Source: Acidianus sp. HS-5 (GTDB lineage: Archaea > Thermoproteota > Thermoprotei_A > Sulfolobales > Sulfolobaceae). From it: 64,000 bases of DNA. Below the pieces are notes generated by a model. The model did no database searches, was not told the origin of the DNA, and worked only from the letters and a program-made list of their open reading frames with translations. This document shows positions 10,565 to 19,693 of this stretch, piece by piece. The stretch covers positions 2,356,001-2,420,000 of the forward strand of contig NZ_AP025245.1 in NCBI RefSeq assembly GCF_021655615.1, in the 5' to 3' direction. Position 1 is the stretch's first letter. Every line of letters begins with the position of its first letter. Both the position numbers and the translations under genes were made by a program.

Positions 10565-12181
10565 TTATAGCTTAATCTTTTTGGGATTAAAACAATTAAT
10601 CTTAGTTTTCCACATTATGCTATCGTATCTTTTGTCTAAAAGCCAAACATTGGCTTTATCATTAACGCTTCTAATTGCTCTGCCTATAGCTTGTTTCACT
10701 GCTATTACTGCAGTGGTATTTATAAGTAAATCCTTAACATCATGCTTAGTAATTTTCGAAATCTCTTCAGCCTGCAATTTAAGGTAATCGTCAACTGCAG
10801 GATAAGGAATTCCTACTAAGACAACATCTGAAATTAAACTTCTGCCATCCTTGGTAAGTTCGATTCCTTCAGAAAGCTTTCCCCTTGCAACTGCAGCGAT
10901 AACAGCTTTCTCCTTTAATCTGTACACATCTTCAAGATTAGTCTTTTCATTCTCCACGAGCTTAGGTAAATTAACTAAGCTCATTACTTCATTCATCATC
11001 ATATAGCTGGAGAATACTGCAAGCACGTAACCTTGAGATTGATAAAATATCTTCAGTATATATGAAGCATATTTCTTCCACATTTCTTTAGTTCTCAAAC
11101 TATAAGCAGAAGTTACATCTAAAGCTAAAATGCACTCTATACTCCCGCTTAGCTTTTTCTTCATTTCTTTTTCTGCGTCTATATAATCTATCTGCTTAGT
11201 TATTCCTAAAACTTCACGTAAGAACTCCTTAGACTGCAAAGTTCCAGACATTAAGATCACTGATAAGCTGGAGTCATTAAGTATTGAGACGTATTTTTCC
11301 GGAGTAATAGGCTTTTTAACAAGACTCCCTTTATAAGAGAATACTTTGCCGTCGCTTTCATAAAATTTTATTATACTATTTAAATAAATCTGTCTTATTC
11401 TCTTTTCTTTAATCATTTTCTCTCTCAAAGCTTCATACTCTTCTTTTATTACTTCCATCTCATCATCGGTGAGTTTAGGAAAATGTTGAATTAGTATATA
11501 TCTTTCCTCTTGGAGAGTTTTTCTCTTAACTTCATCTTTTATTTTTCTTAAGATATCTATTGTTGCGGAATTAGAAGTCTGAGAAATTGCTCTATCAATT
11601 ATCATAGAATTTAATTTTCTCTCTTCGAGTTCATTTAGTCTATCTAAGTTGTGGGCCTCATCTATGACTATTACATATTGCGAAAGATCTAATCCTAATG
11701 CTTCCCTTAATCTAGGTATGAAAAAGTAAGGATAAGTTAGAACTACTACTTCAGAGGAAGATAAGGAATCCAACAAAGAATAATAAGGACAGAAACCTTC
11801 TTCCTCTCCTTCTTTCTTTAGTTTAGAAAGAAATGAAAACGGATAATCGTCTACCCTTACTGGAATACTGGAAAATATGTCACAGCCAGAACACTTTATA
11901 TCTTCAGGATTAGCGTCTGCAGTAGAGAAAGGACATGCAAGAGTTTTACTCACCATAAAGGAAAAGTTTTTTCCTAATCTCTTGCTTTCCCTATATACTG
12001 GATAGTACTCATTGTGAGTCCTTACTACGTAAAGAATCTTACCTTTTAATTCTGTACCAACTACTAAAGAAAATAATGTTTTACCACTACCTGTAGGAGA
12101 ATTTAAAGCAACTAAAAATTCTTTCTTTAATGAACCTAAAACTCTCTCTTTTAATTTTACCTGCCAGTCCCTTAAATCCAC
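10565..12181 (-). CDS. xpd: XPD/Rad3-family iron-sulfur DNA helicase
   Basis: A 5'-3' DNA helicase of the DinG/XPD superfamily 2 group, used in nucleotide excision repair. The Walker A motif is SPTGSGKT (residues 28-35), motif II is DEAH in VIVIDEAHNLD, and motif VI is QAIGRAIRS. Four Cys at 83, 97, 100 and 131 have the spacing of the [4Fe-4S] cluster domain of crenarchaeal XPD. The 538-residue length fits archaeal XPD (about 550). It overlaps the small upstream gene by ten bases. Archaea have no TFIIH, so it acts alone or with other repair factors. Confidence 0.93.
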   Translation of the reverse strand: MDLRDWQVKLKERVLGSLKKEFLVALNSPTGSGKTLFSLVVGTELKGKILYVVRTHNEYYPVYRESKRLGKNFSFMVSKTLACPFSTADANPEDIKCSGCDIFSSIPVRVDDYPFSFLSKLKKEGEEEGFCPYYSLLDSLSSSEVVVLTYPYFFIPRLREALGLDLSQYVIVIDEAHNLDRLNELEERKLNSMIIDRAISQTSNSATIDILRKIKDEVKRKTLQEERYILIQHFPKLTDDEMEVIKEEYEALREKMIKEKRIRQIYLNSIIKFYESDGKVFSYKGSLVKKPITPEKYVSILNDSSLSVILMSGTLQSKEFLREVLGITKQIDYIDAEKEMKKKLSGSIECILALDVTSAYSLRTKEMWKKYASYILKIFYQSQGYVLAVFSSYMMMNEVMSLVNLPKLVENEKTNLEDVYRLKEKAVIAAVARGKLSEGIELTKDGRSLISDVVLVGIPYPAVDDYLKLQAEEISKITKHDVKDLLINTTAVIAVKQAIGRAIRSVNDKANVWLLDKRYDSIMWKTKINCFNPKKIKL

Positions 12182-12459
12182 TCTTCGTTCTTAACTATAA
12201 TTTCATCAAGCATTATATAAGTTACGTAGTCTTTATTAGCAATTGATAAAACATCCTTAGCTTTTCCTCTTATTTTAATTGTTTGCATAAAATTGAAAAC
12301 TTTCTCGATCTTTAAATTCTCAAAGGAATTTAATACGTCTTCTGATGGCGGTACATTTAAAATAACTGTAGCTTCTATTTCAGTACTTGGAGAACTCTGA
12401 GCAATCTCAATAATCCTATAATCAATTTTTGATCTGCTAACTTCTTTAATTTCTGACAT
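12172..12459 (-). CDS. Small conserved protein upstream of xpd, possibly inhibitor-I9-like fold
   Basis: A 95-residue protein that overlaps the start of xpd by ten bases and is therefore co-transcribed with it. I do not know the family. The pattern ATVILNVPPSEDVLNSF, then KVFNFMQTIKIRGKAKDVLSIA, then DYVTYIMLDE resembles the beta-alpha-beta-beta-alpha-beta layout of subtilisin propeptides and I9 inhibitors, where a strand pair is followed by a short helix and a final strand. This likeness is by eye and weak. A partner role for the helicase is suggested only by gene order. Confidence 0.45.
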   Translation of the reverse strand: MSEIKEVSRSKIDYRIIEIAQSSPSTEIEATVILNVPPSEDVLNSFENLKIEKVFNFMQTIKIRGKAKDVLSIANKDYVTYIMLDEIIVKNEEWI

Positions 12460-12537
12460 ATGTTTTCACCTCTATATGTATATACTGTTTTAACATTATA
12501 AAATCTTATCTCTTCATCCATGATGTAACACCGTAAG

Positions 12538-12546
12538 GATTATAAG
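12538..12546 (+). promoter_or_regulatory. TATA box of thiC
   Basis: The sequence GATTATAAG is centred about 27 bases before the thiC ATG at 12569, the spacing of a leaderless transcript. Between it and the start is a short direct repeat (AAGTAACTTA twice, at about 12544 and 12556) that could be an operator half-site pair. No TPP riboswitch-like structure fits in this space. Confidence 0.5.
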
Positions 12547-12568
12547 TAACTTATTAAGTAACTTATAT

Positions 12569-13892
12569 ATGGCAACTCAGATTCTTGAAGCTAAGAGCGG
12601 CAATGTTACAGAAGAAATGAAAATTATAGCTAAAATTGAGGGAGAAACTCCAGAAAAAATAAGGGATAGGGTAGCTAATGGAAGAGTAGTAATATTTAGA
12701 AACGTCGTAAGAAATAACTTGGAAAGATATACCGCAATAGGCGAAGGACTATTTACTAAGGTGAACGTTAACCTAGGAGCTTCAACAGATCATTACAATG
12801 AAGATGAAGAAATTGAAAAAGTTGAGATATCAAATAAATTCGGTGCAGATACAATAATGGATTTAACAGACGGAGGAGACATAGACGGAATGAGGAAAAA
12901 AGTTTTAGCAAGAGCGAAAATGCCAGTAGGCACAGTACCTATTTATCAGGTTTACTATGAAATGGTAACTAAAAGGAAGTACGTTATTGATTTTACAGAA
13001 GATGATTTCTTTAACGTCATTGAAAAACATTTTAAGGATGGTGTAGATTTCGTAACAGTACATACGGGAGTAACATTAGACCTAGCTAAAAAAGCTGCAG
13101 AAGAGAACAGCGGGCGTAGTAAGTAGAGGAGGAACAATACTAGCTGCATGGGAAATATATAACGAGAAAGAGAATCCATTGTATTCAAATTTTGATTACC
13201 TATTAGAGTTAGCAAAAGATTACGATGCAGTATTGAGTTTGGGAGATGCATTAAGACCTGGAGGAATAGATGATGCACATGATGAATTTCACGTTGGAGA
13301 ATTACTAGTTAATGCTAGGTTGGCTAAAAAGGCAGTAGAGAAAGGAGTTCAAGTAATGATTGAAGGACCTGGACATATGCCTTTAGACCAAATAGAAATG
13401 GACATAAAGCTTGAAAAACAGCTGACTGGAGGAGTTCCTTATTACGTTTTAGAAATTCTACCTACTGACGTAGCTGCTGGATACGATCATATAGCAGGTG
13501 CTATAGGCGGAGCTTTAGCTGCTGCATCAGGGGCTGATATGCTATGTTATTTAACTCCAGCAGAACATCTCTCATTACCTACTCCAGATCAAGTAAAAGA
13601 TGGCCTAATTGCTTTTAAAATCGCAGCTCATACTGGAGACATTATAAAATTAGGAGAAAAAGCCAGAAAATTTGATACAGAAATGAGCAAAGCTAGAGCA
13701 TCTCTATATTAGCAAAAAATGTTTTCTTTAACTTTTGATGAGGAGAGAGCAAAGAGAATATACAGACAATACAAAAAGTTTGAGGCAGGTTCTTGCACAA
13801 TGTGCGGAGACCTTTGCGTTTATTTAGTTTTACCGAGAGCCTTAAATAAGAGGAAATATGCAAATCAAAAAGCCTCAGCTGAAAATAGGTGA
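12569..13892 (+). pseudogene. thiC: Phosphomethylpyrimidine synthase ThiC, broken by a frameshift and an amber codon
   Basis: ThiC converts aminoimidazole ribotide to HMP phosphate for thiamine synthesis with a radical SAM [4Fe-4S] cluster. The first part (12569-13126) matches ThiC up to VTVHTGVTLDLAKKAAEENS. The frame is then lost at about 13105-13115, where GGC GTA GTA AGT AGA GGA GGA (GVVSRGG) continues one base out of phase. The second part carries SLGDALRPGGIDDAHD and MIEGPGHMPLDQIEMD. An in-frame TAG at 13710-13712 stands where ThiC proteins have Trp. The frame then continues to the cluster motif CTMCGDLC near 13800 and stops at 13890. All catalytic regions are present, so the damage is recent, or these are sequencing errors. 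The promoter looks intact. Confidence 0.85.
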
Positions 13893-14166
13893 TAAAACTA
13901 AAATAAAAGTAAATATAAACAATGAAGAAAGAGAAATAGTCTTATTATATCTTGGTGGAGACAAATACATTGCTTTCGACGCGTATTGCCCCCACTTAGG
14001 CTGTGATCTAGAAAAATACGGAGTCTTAATTAGAGAAGAAATCGTGTGCCAATGCCACTTTTCACATTTCTCCATAAAAGATGGAAAACCTACTAAAGGA
14101 GCTTCAAAAAAACCTCTTAGAATTTACAAAGTTACAAGCAAAGGAGATGAATTAACAATAGAATAG
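13858..14166 (+). CDS. Rieske [2Fe-2S] ferredoxin, sulredoxin-like
   Basis: A soluble 102-residue Rieske protein. The cluster ligands are C44 and H46 in CPHLGC, and C64 and H67 in CQCH. C49 and C66 could form the extra disulfide seen in high-potential Rieske proteins. There is no membrane anchor, which separates it from the Rieske subunits of cytochrome bc complexes. Size and type resemble sulredoxin of Sulfolobus. The ATG overlaps the end of the thiC reading frame by 35 bases, so it was probably translated from the thiC message. It may donate electrons to ThiC or to an oxygenase; the partner is unknown. Confidence 0.85.
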   Translation: MQIKKPQLKIGDKTKIKVNINNEEREIVLLYLGGDKYIAFDAYCPHLGCDLEKYGVLIREEIVCQCHFSHFSIKDGKPTKGASKKPLRIYKVTSKGDELTIE

Positions 14167-14168
14167 GG

Positions 14169-14804
14169 CTACTCTTTATATAAGCACGATATAATCTCAT
14201 AAGCTTTAAAATAATGCATTTGCCCAGGAGCAGTTTGCTTCTCAACAAAAGTGTAAATTAACTTAGAACCTAAAATGCCAAAAGCTATCCTTTCTAAAGG
14301 ATCTACACCCATAGGCAAGACTATAATTTTATCAAATTTTAAAAACCTAGATAGTAGCTCCTTATATTCTCCTTTACCCATTACTGCTACTTTTACAAAT
14401 CTTGCAGTAGGTAAGTATTTTTCAATTATTCTCTCTACTTCCTCATAACTAGGTAGTTCGTTAAAGTAATGTACTGAGACTATCTCATCTTTGAACGGAA
14501 TAGAAAACCTATCCAAGAAGGAAGCCTCTATATCATAAATAAAACCTTCCTTGTTTGCTTCTTCTAAATATTTCGCCTTTTCATTATCGTCTATTTTATT
14601 CATTCCTCCTTCAGAAACGTCTCTAATTGTCAGAATGAGTTTATCTTTTAAATCTCCCAAAATCGATTTTATACTATCAATAGTAATTAGCCTTAGAGAA
14701 TAATCTAGCCTTAGTTCAATCATGTCAGCCTCTTTAATCTTCCTCGCTTTAAGTAAGTCATCTTCCTTATAAATTGGAAGAGAAGCCACTATTAGTGGTC
14801 TCAT
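14169..14804 (-). CDS. aroD: 3-dehydroquinate dehydratase, type I
   Basis: Third step of the shikimate pathway; a Schiff-base enzyme. The N-terminal PLIVASLPIYKEDDLLKA strand, the EADMIELRLDY segment, the catalytic His in DEIVSVHYFNE and the Schiff-base Lys in ARFVKVAVMGK identify class I. I choose the ATG at 14804 (MRPLIVAS) instead of an in-frame start 14 codons upstream, because it forms an ATGA overlap with the aroA stop and leaves the 211 residues normal for archaeal AroD. It is the last gene of the ten-gene aromatic operon. Confidence 0.95.
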   Translation of the reverse strand: MRPLIVASLPIYKEDDLLKARKIKEADMIELRLDYSLRLITIDSIKSILGDLKDKLILTIRDVSEGGMNKIDDNEKAKYLEEANKEGFIYDIEASFLDRFSIPFKDEIVSVHYFNELPSYEEVERIIEKYLPTARFVKVAVMGKGEYKELLSRFLKFDKIIVLPMGVDPLERIAFGILGSKLIYTFVEKQTAPGQMHYFKAYEIISCLYKE

Positions 14805-15988
14805 TCTAGAGATATTTTTCCTCCCAATTTTATTAAATCTTGCCAAAAGAGTGGATTACTCTTATTTACGCATTCTGCATTATCAACTTCCCCTCCATTC
14901 ACCAATGACAGCACTCCCGACATCATTGCTATCCTGTGGTCTGCCGGGCAAATAATTCTACCTCTTTTAATTTCCTCCCTCTTTTTCCCTTCGATTATTA
15001 TACTGGAACTAACGTATCTAGCTTTAACCCCGAATTCGCTTAAAGTTGAGATTATTGTAGAAATCCTATCGCTTTCTTTAATCTTTAACCTCTCAACTCC
15101 TTGTATTTCAGAATTGCCGTTGGCAATTGCTGATAGCGTAGCTATTGAGATAGCGAGATCTGGAACATCGTTAATGTTTATTTTTATCGGTAAATATTCG
15201 TCAGTAGCTTCAACAATCCAAGAATTCAAATAGTAACTTTTAGCACCCATTTTAGAGATTATTTCAACGATATTGTGATCGCCAAAGTAATCCGGCGGAT
15301 CATAAAGACCTAAAATTTCAACTTTTCCTTTTGTTAGTAAGGAGGCTAGCGCATAAAAGGAGGCTAGCGCATAATCTCCTGGAATTTCTCCTTCATAGCT
15401 TCTTAAAGGTTTAGGGTTAACGTAAATTTCGTTTCCTTCAAATTTAACGTCTGAACCTAGCCTATTAAAGAGATCAACAGTCATCTCTATATAACTCCTT
15501 GACGAGATGGGCGGGATTATCTTAATTTTCCCTCCTCCTATCATGTGATAGGCATAGATTAGTCCAGAAATGTACTGACTACTTTCCCAGCCCTCTATTT
15601 CTGTCTCATTCTCCAATTTACCTTCTATTATGAGGGGTAAAGAATTTGAAGAGAATTTTGCAGATCTTAATGCCTTAATAATAGCACTTAAAGGTCTCCT
15701 CCTTAAAGTCTCATCTCCATCTATCTTTATCCTCTTACCTAAAGCTAACGCGATGGGAATAAACATCCTTAAAGTAGTTGCAGATCCTCTCAAATAGACG
15801 TAATCTTTTCCTTCCTTTAATGCGTTCACAGAATTCCTTGCAACTAAAAGGTCATCTGAAAGCTCTTGGCTTACATGTAGAGCGACTTTAGTCAGTAATG
15901 ACAAGAATATTAGTCTAATTCCTAGACTTTTTGATAAAGGAGCATTTATTTTTCCTTGTATATAAGAATTACTTATCTTGGCTTTCAA
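14801..15988 (-). CDS. aroA: 3-phosphoshikimate 1-carboxyvinyltransferase (EPSP synthase)
   Basis: Sixth step of the shikimate pathway; joins PEP to shikimate-3-phosphate. Two-domain inside-out barrel; visible motifs are the N-terminal INAPLSKSLGIR, the shikimate-binding GSATTLRMFIPIALA, LRRRPL, IPGDYALAS, and the C-terminal KESDRI and PADHRIAMMSG. Length 395 is slightly short but typical of archaea. It overlaps aroD by four bases and aroK by 20. The DYALASFYALAS segment is encoded by a perfect 18-base tandem repeat (15339-15374) without changing the family length. Confidence 0.96.
   Translation of the reverse strand: MKAKISNSYIQGKINAPLSKSLGIRLIFLSLLTKVALHVSQELSDDLLVARNSVNALKEGKDYVYLRGSATTLRMFIPIALALGKRIKIDGDETLRRRPLSAIIKALRSAKFSSNSLPLIIEGKLENETEIEGWESSQYISGLIYAYHMIGGGKIKIIPPISSRSYIEMTVDLFNRLGSDVKFEGNEIYVNPKPLRSYEGEIPGDYALASFYALASLLTKGKVEILGLYDPPDYFGDHNIVEIISKMGAKSYYLNSWIVEATDEYLPIKININDVPDLAISIATLSAIANGNSEIQGVERLKIKESDRISTIISTLSEFGVKARYVSSSIIIEGKKREEIKRGRIICPADHRIAMMSGVLSLVNGGEVDNAECVNKSNPLFWQDLIKLGGKISLE
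15339..15374. repeat. Perfect 18-base tandem duplication inside aroA
   Basis: The unit AAGGAGGCTAGCGCATAA occurs twice in direct succession. It encodes the repeated six residues (D/F)YALAS in aroA. Because other EPSP synthases have the same number of residues here, the identity probably arose by local copying rather than by adding codons. It is a potential slippage site. Confidence 0.8.
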
Positions 15989-16748
15989 GCTTAACAGCCT
16001 TTGTTACTATTGTTTTACCGTAAAGATTAAATTCATCTAATATAGGTCCTTCATCGCCTTCTTTAGTAACAGCGAATATTGAAGGACCGTTACCAGATAC
16101 TCCAGAAGCTAACGCACCTAGCTTTAATGCTTTCATTACTAGATTTAAATCATAGCCTAAAATTTCGCCTACAAGTATGCCGTTATACTTCATAGCAGTT
16201 ATTGGATCTGATAAAGACATTTTAAATATTTCTTGGAAAATTAACTCAAACTCTTTCAATTTGTTTAAATTAACATTTCTTCCTCCTCTTGCAAGTATTA
16301 TAATGGAAATATCTGAAGGAGGCTCAGATTTTTTGATTATCTTAAATTCCTTATTATAAGTATACGATATCCCTCCATAATACGCTGAAGTTGCATCGTC
16401 TAGCGCCCCAGTATAAGAAACTCCTGCTAATATTGAAAGAATTGCAGAATACTTAACCACATCTATGTCCAAGTTAAATTTCCTCTTAACTTCTCCGAGT
16501 AATGCAGTAGAAACTGCACTACTACTTTTTAAACCGCTCTCTTGAGGTATCTCAGAATATATTTTTACATCAAAATCTTCCAGGTCGAATTTAGTTTTAA
16601 GAAAATTTATAATACTAGATACAAGCTTACTTTCTCCATCATATTTACCTTTAATAATATCTACCTTTACCTTCAAATTCACTGCCATAGATGAGCCATA
16701 CCATGAAGGTATAGCATTAACTATTGAGACCCCTCCATAGGTTTGCAT
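15969..16748 (-). CDS. aroK: Shikimate kinase, archaeal GHMP type
   Basis: Phosphorylates shikimate at O3. It belongs to the GHMP kinase superfamily and is unrelated to bacterial AroK. The ATP loop is PQESGLKSSSAVSTALL, the N-terminal strand is GGVSIVNAIPSWYGSSMAV, and the C-terminal GVSGNGPSIFAVT matches the third GHMP motif. I take the ATG at 16748 (MQTYGG) over an upstream TTG at 16769; it overlaps aroC by 28 bases. The position between aroC and aroA supports the assignment. Confidence 0.93.
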   Translation of the reverse strand: MQTYGGVSIVNAIPSWYGSSMAVNLKVKVDIIKGKYDGESKLVSSIINFLKTKFDLEDFDVKIYSEIPQESGLKSSSAVSTALLGEVKRKFNLDIDVVKYSAILSILAGVSYTGALDDATSAYYGGISYTYNKEFKIIKKSEPPSDISIIILARGGRNVNLNKLKEFELIFQEIFKMSLSDPITAMKYNGILVGEILGYDLNLVMKALKLGALASGVSGNGPSIFAVTKEGDEGPILDEFNLYGKTIVTKAVKLESQDK

Positions 16749-17893
16749 AAGTCCATATACCTCTTCCAATTTTCTTCAATGACAGAAGCTTGCTTTTCAT
16801 CTATTTTAACTTGGGGAATTATTCCCATCCTTAATGCATGATCTACCAAGACTAGTGCTACCATTGCTTCGGCTACAGTAACGCCTCTGATAGCTACTGC
16901 TGGATCGTGCCTACCTATAACTGAAATTTCTGCCTCTTTCATAGTTCTCAAATCAACAGTCTTTTGAGGCTTCCTTATTGATGAAGTAGGCTTAAACGCA
17001 CATCTTAGGATCATCTGCTCTCCGTTAGTCAGACCCCCCAATATTCCCCCTGCATTATTATACTTCCATCCAAGTCTTCCATCTTTTATCACTATTTCGT
17101 CGTTAGCTTCGCTTCCTCTCATTTTTGTAGCTTTAAATCCCAAGCCGTATTCAAAGCCTACAACTGCTGGAATTGACATTACTGCCTTTGCTAAGTCTGC
17201 CTTTATCTTATCAAAAACTGGTTCTCCTAAACCTATAGGAGTATTATTAACAACAATTTCCGCTACTCCACCGTAACTATCTCCTTCCTTTGTAGCTTCC
17301 ATAAGCAATTTCTCATATTTTTCTTCTAAGGATTTTTTACTAGCTCTGACTGGACTGTACTTAGAACAAAGAATTTCCTCAAATGTAGGCTTCTCTTCTA
17401 GCTCAATGTTTCCCAAGCTAACTAGATGCCCAGCTATTACAGTATTTGTAAGCATTAGAAGCTTCTTTGCAATTGCCCCTGCAGCTACTCTTGTTGCAGT
17501 TTCCCTAGCGCTTGCCCTCCCACCTCCTCTATAGTCCCAGTTTTCAAAACCATATTTCATTATATAAGGAAGATCGGCATGACCTGGCCTGGGTTTGTAG
17601 TGAACTTCCTCATATAGGGAAGATATCACGTCAGTATTCCTTATCGTTATAGCTACCGGAGCTCCAGTAGTTTTTCCATTATAAATTCCGCTTAGAATAT
17701 CCGGCTCATCTTTTTCCCTCCTTCCTGATACAAAGAGTTTTCCCGGCCTTCTGAATGCTAGCTCAAACTCGATATCTTCTTTGCTTAAAGGTAGACCTGC
17801 TGGAATTCCATCTATTACTACTCCTATTGCGGGACCGTGGCTTTCTCCAAAAGTTGTTATAGTTAATGCCTTACCTAATGAGTTTCCTGGCAT
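16721..17893 (-). CDS. aroC: Chorismate synthase
   Basis: Last common step of aromatic synthesis; anti-1,4-elimination of EPSP to chorismate with reduced FMN. Signatures are GKALTITTFGESHGPAIG at the N-terminus, RRPGK, GRASARETATRVAAGA, and RHDPAVAIRGVTVAEAM. The ATG at 17893 (MPGNSLG) is chosen because everything upstream of it (MIRKWWIFY) lies within the aroE coding end and is not conserved. Length is then 390. It overlaps aroE by 23 bases, so translation is likely coupled. Confidence 0.96.
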   Translation of the reverse strand: MPGNSLGKALTITTFGESHGPAIGVVIDGIPAGLPLSKEDIEFELAFRRPGKLFVSGRREKDEPDILSGIYNGKTTGAPVAITIRNTDVISSLYEEVHYKPRPGHADLPYIMKYGFENWDYRGGGRASARETATRVAAGAIAKKLLMLTNTVIAGHLVSLGNIELEEKPTFEEILCSKYSPVRASKKSLEEKYEKLLMEATKEGDSYGGVAEIVVNNTPIGLGEPVFDKIKADLAKAVMSIPAVVGFEYGLGFKATKMRGSEANDEIVIKDGRLGWKYNNAGGILGGLTNGEQMILRCAFKPTSSIRKPQKTVDLRTMKEAEISVIGRHDPAVAIRGVTVAEAMVALVLVDHALRMGIIPQVKIDEKQASVIEENWKRYMDLCKPMEGSQ

Positions 17894-18665
17894 ATAGAAA
17901 ATCCACCACTTCCTTATCATTTAAAGACTTTCCTAACCAAATCTTTTGCGCTTCCAATGCCTGCCTTACTAGAATTTCTAGACCGTTAATTGTCTTTAAA
18001 CCTTTTGATGAAGCTCTTTTTAAAAACTCAGTGTAGAGAGGAGAATAAACGAACTCTATTGCAAGCTTTCCTTTAACGCATTCCTCATGAATATACGATG
18101 GAGTTGGAGTAGAGTTAACTACGACATCATAGTCAAAACCGCATGAAGGAACAACTTTTGCTGAATATCCTTTTTCCTTTAGTCTTTCAGATAATTCCTG
18201 AGCCTTGTTTACAGTCCTATTAATTATAAAAATTTCTGACCCTAAAGAGCTCAAAGCAAATGCTGCGGCTTTTGCAGCTCCGCCTGCACCAAATATCAAA
18301 CTTTTCTCAACTTTGCCTATTCCTTTCTCTAAAACTAGGCTTTTAACAGCTAAATAATCAGTATTAAATCCTCTTTTCTTAAATATAGTATTTACTGCAC
18401 CTATCTCTTCAGCTTCTTTACTTAATCCGTCAAGTAGAGGAATTATTTTTTCCTTATAAGGTATTGTTACATTAAGCCCTTCGCTTACTTCCAATAAGCC
18501 CTTTGCAATTTCCTTGAACTTCTCCTCCTCTTTAATATCAAATGCAAGATAGACTGCATTTATTCCCATCTTTTCGAATGAGTAATTATGTATTGCAGGG
18601 GATAGTGTGTAAGGAATATTTTTACCTATTATCCCAAAAAGCTTTGTAGAGTAGTCTATAAACAT
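17871..18665 (-). CDS. aroE: Shikimate dehydrogenase
   Basis: NADP-dependent reduction of 3-dehydroshikimate. The substrate domain shows NIPYTLSPAIHNYSF and GLNVTIPYKEKI (catalytic Lys). The nucleotide domain has the Rossmann loop FGAGGAAKAAAFAL and then INRTVNKAQEL, whose NRT is the NADP-binding clamp. Length 264 is normal. It overlaps aroB by ten bases and aroC by 23. Confidence 0.96.
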   Translation of the reverse strand: MFIDYSTKLFGIIGKNIPYTLSPAIHNYSFEKMGINAVYLAFDIKEEEKFKEIAKGLLEVSEGLNVTIPYKEKIIPLLDGLSKEAEEIGAVNTIFKKRGFNTDYLAVKSLVLEKGIGKVEKSLIFGAGGAAKAAAFALSSLGSEIFIINRTVNKAQELSERLKEKGYSAKVVPSCGFDYDVVVNSTPTPSYIHEECVKGKLAIEFVYSPLYTEFLKRASSKGLKTINGLEILVRQALEAQKIWLGKSLNDKEVVDFLYARKLIR

Positions 18666-19693
18666 TGCGAAGCAAACCCTTTAACGGTCTCTGTTGGAAC
18701 TCTAACTACTTTATAATTTCCTATTCTTGTGGGAAAAGGCATAAGAATTTCATTACCCCTGATCTTCTTATCCTTTTCTACTGAAGCTAAAGCTAAATCT
18801 TTAGAGTAATGGAAAGGCAATTTTTCTGGAGTTATTGGTAAACCATAAAGGCTTAACATCCATAAAGTGTCTTCTACTACTCCCTCTTCAGAATATCCCA
18901 TTTCCTCAGCAATTTTTGCTTCACATACCATTCCTACTGATATTGCATAGCCGTGAGGTATAGTAAAATTAGACCCTGCTTCTATTGCATGACCAATAGT
19001 ATGGCCAAAGTTTAGGACAACTCTTATACCTTTTGTCTCCTTCTCGTCTTCTTTTACCACTTCAAGCTTATCTTTAATAGACCTATAGATGATCTCTTCT
19101 AGTGCGTCCTCGTCTTTTTCTAGGACTCTTTTATCGTTCATTGCAAGATAATCATAAAGTTCCTTATCAAGCACTAGAGCATATTTTATTACCTCAGCTA
19201 ATCCTTTCCTTACCTCTTCTTCTGGAAGGGTTTTAATGAAGTTTAAATCTACTATAATTAATGAAGGCTGATAAAAAGTTCCAAGAATGTTTTTTGCGTT
19301 ACCGAAATTAACTCCGTTTTTACCACCAATCGCAGCATCTACCATTCCTAAAAGTGTTGTAGGAATATTAATCAAATTAAGTCCACGCATATATATCGAG
19401 GAAACAAAACCTACAAGGTCTAAAACAGTACCCCCGCCTATGGCTATGACGTAATCTCCTCTGTTAAAATCATGGTCGTAAAGTGTCTTTACTAGATCAA
19501 GGACATTACTCACATCCTTAGCTTTTTCCCCATCCTCTATTGGTATGTTGAGATCTCCCCTATAATCAATATTAAGGCTTTTTGAGTAAAATATTGCCTT
19601 CTTTCCATGAATAGAATTCAAAAATTCTTTATAATTAGTATTTACAATAACATCCACTTTAGAGCAACAAATTTCCTCATTTATTTTCCTCAT
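18656..19693 (-). CDS. aroB: 3-dehydroquinate synthase
   Basis: Converts DAHP to 3-dehydroquinate with NAD and a divalent metal. The NAD loop IAIGGGTVLDLVGFVSS, the IPTTLLGMVDAAIGGKNGVN segment and the metal-binding His residues in NFGHTIGHAIEA and IPHGYAISVGM are all present. At 345 residues it is a standard single-domain AroB. The ATG gives a four-base overlap with the DAHP synthase stop. Confidence 0.97.
   Translation of the reverse strand: MRKINEEICCSKVDVIVNTNYKEFLNSIHGKKAIFYSKSLNIDYRGDLNIPIEDGEKAKDVSNVLDLVKTLYDHDFNRGDYVIAIGGGTVLDLVGFVSSIYMRGLNLINIPTTLLGMVDAAIGGKNGVNFGNAKNILGTFYQPSLIIVDLNFIKTLPEEEVRKGLAEVIKYALVLDKELYDYLAMNDKRVLEKDEDALEEIIYRSIKDKLEVVKEDEKETKGIRVVLNFGHTIGHAIEAGSNFTIPHGYAISVGMVCEAKIAEEMGYSEEGVVEDTLWMLSLYGLPITPEKLPFHYSKDLALASVEKDKKIRGNEILMPFPTRIGNYKVVRVPTETVKGFASQCL

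Noticed and set aside
12460..12568. A TPP riboswitch before thiC
   Set aside because: The 109-base gap has no conserved thi-box pieces, and the TATA box lies 27 bases before the ATG, leaving no room for a leader RNA.
13710..13712. Recoding of the TAG in thiC (pyrrolysine or read-through)
   Set aside because: Sulfolobales are not known to use pyrrolysine, the site corresponds to Trp, and an independent frameshift upstream already breaks the gene.
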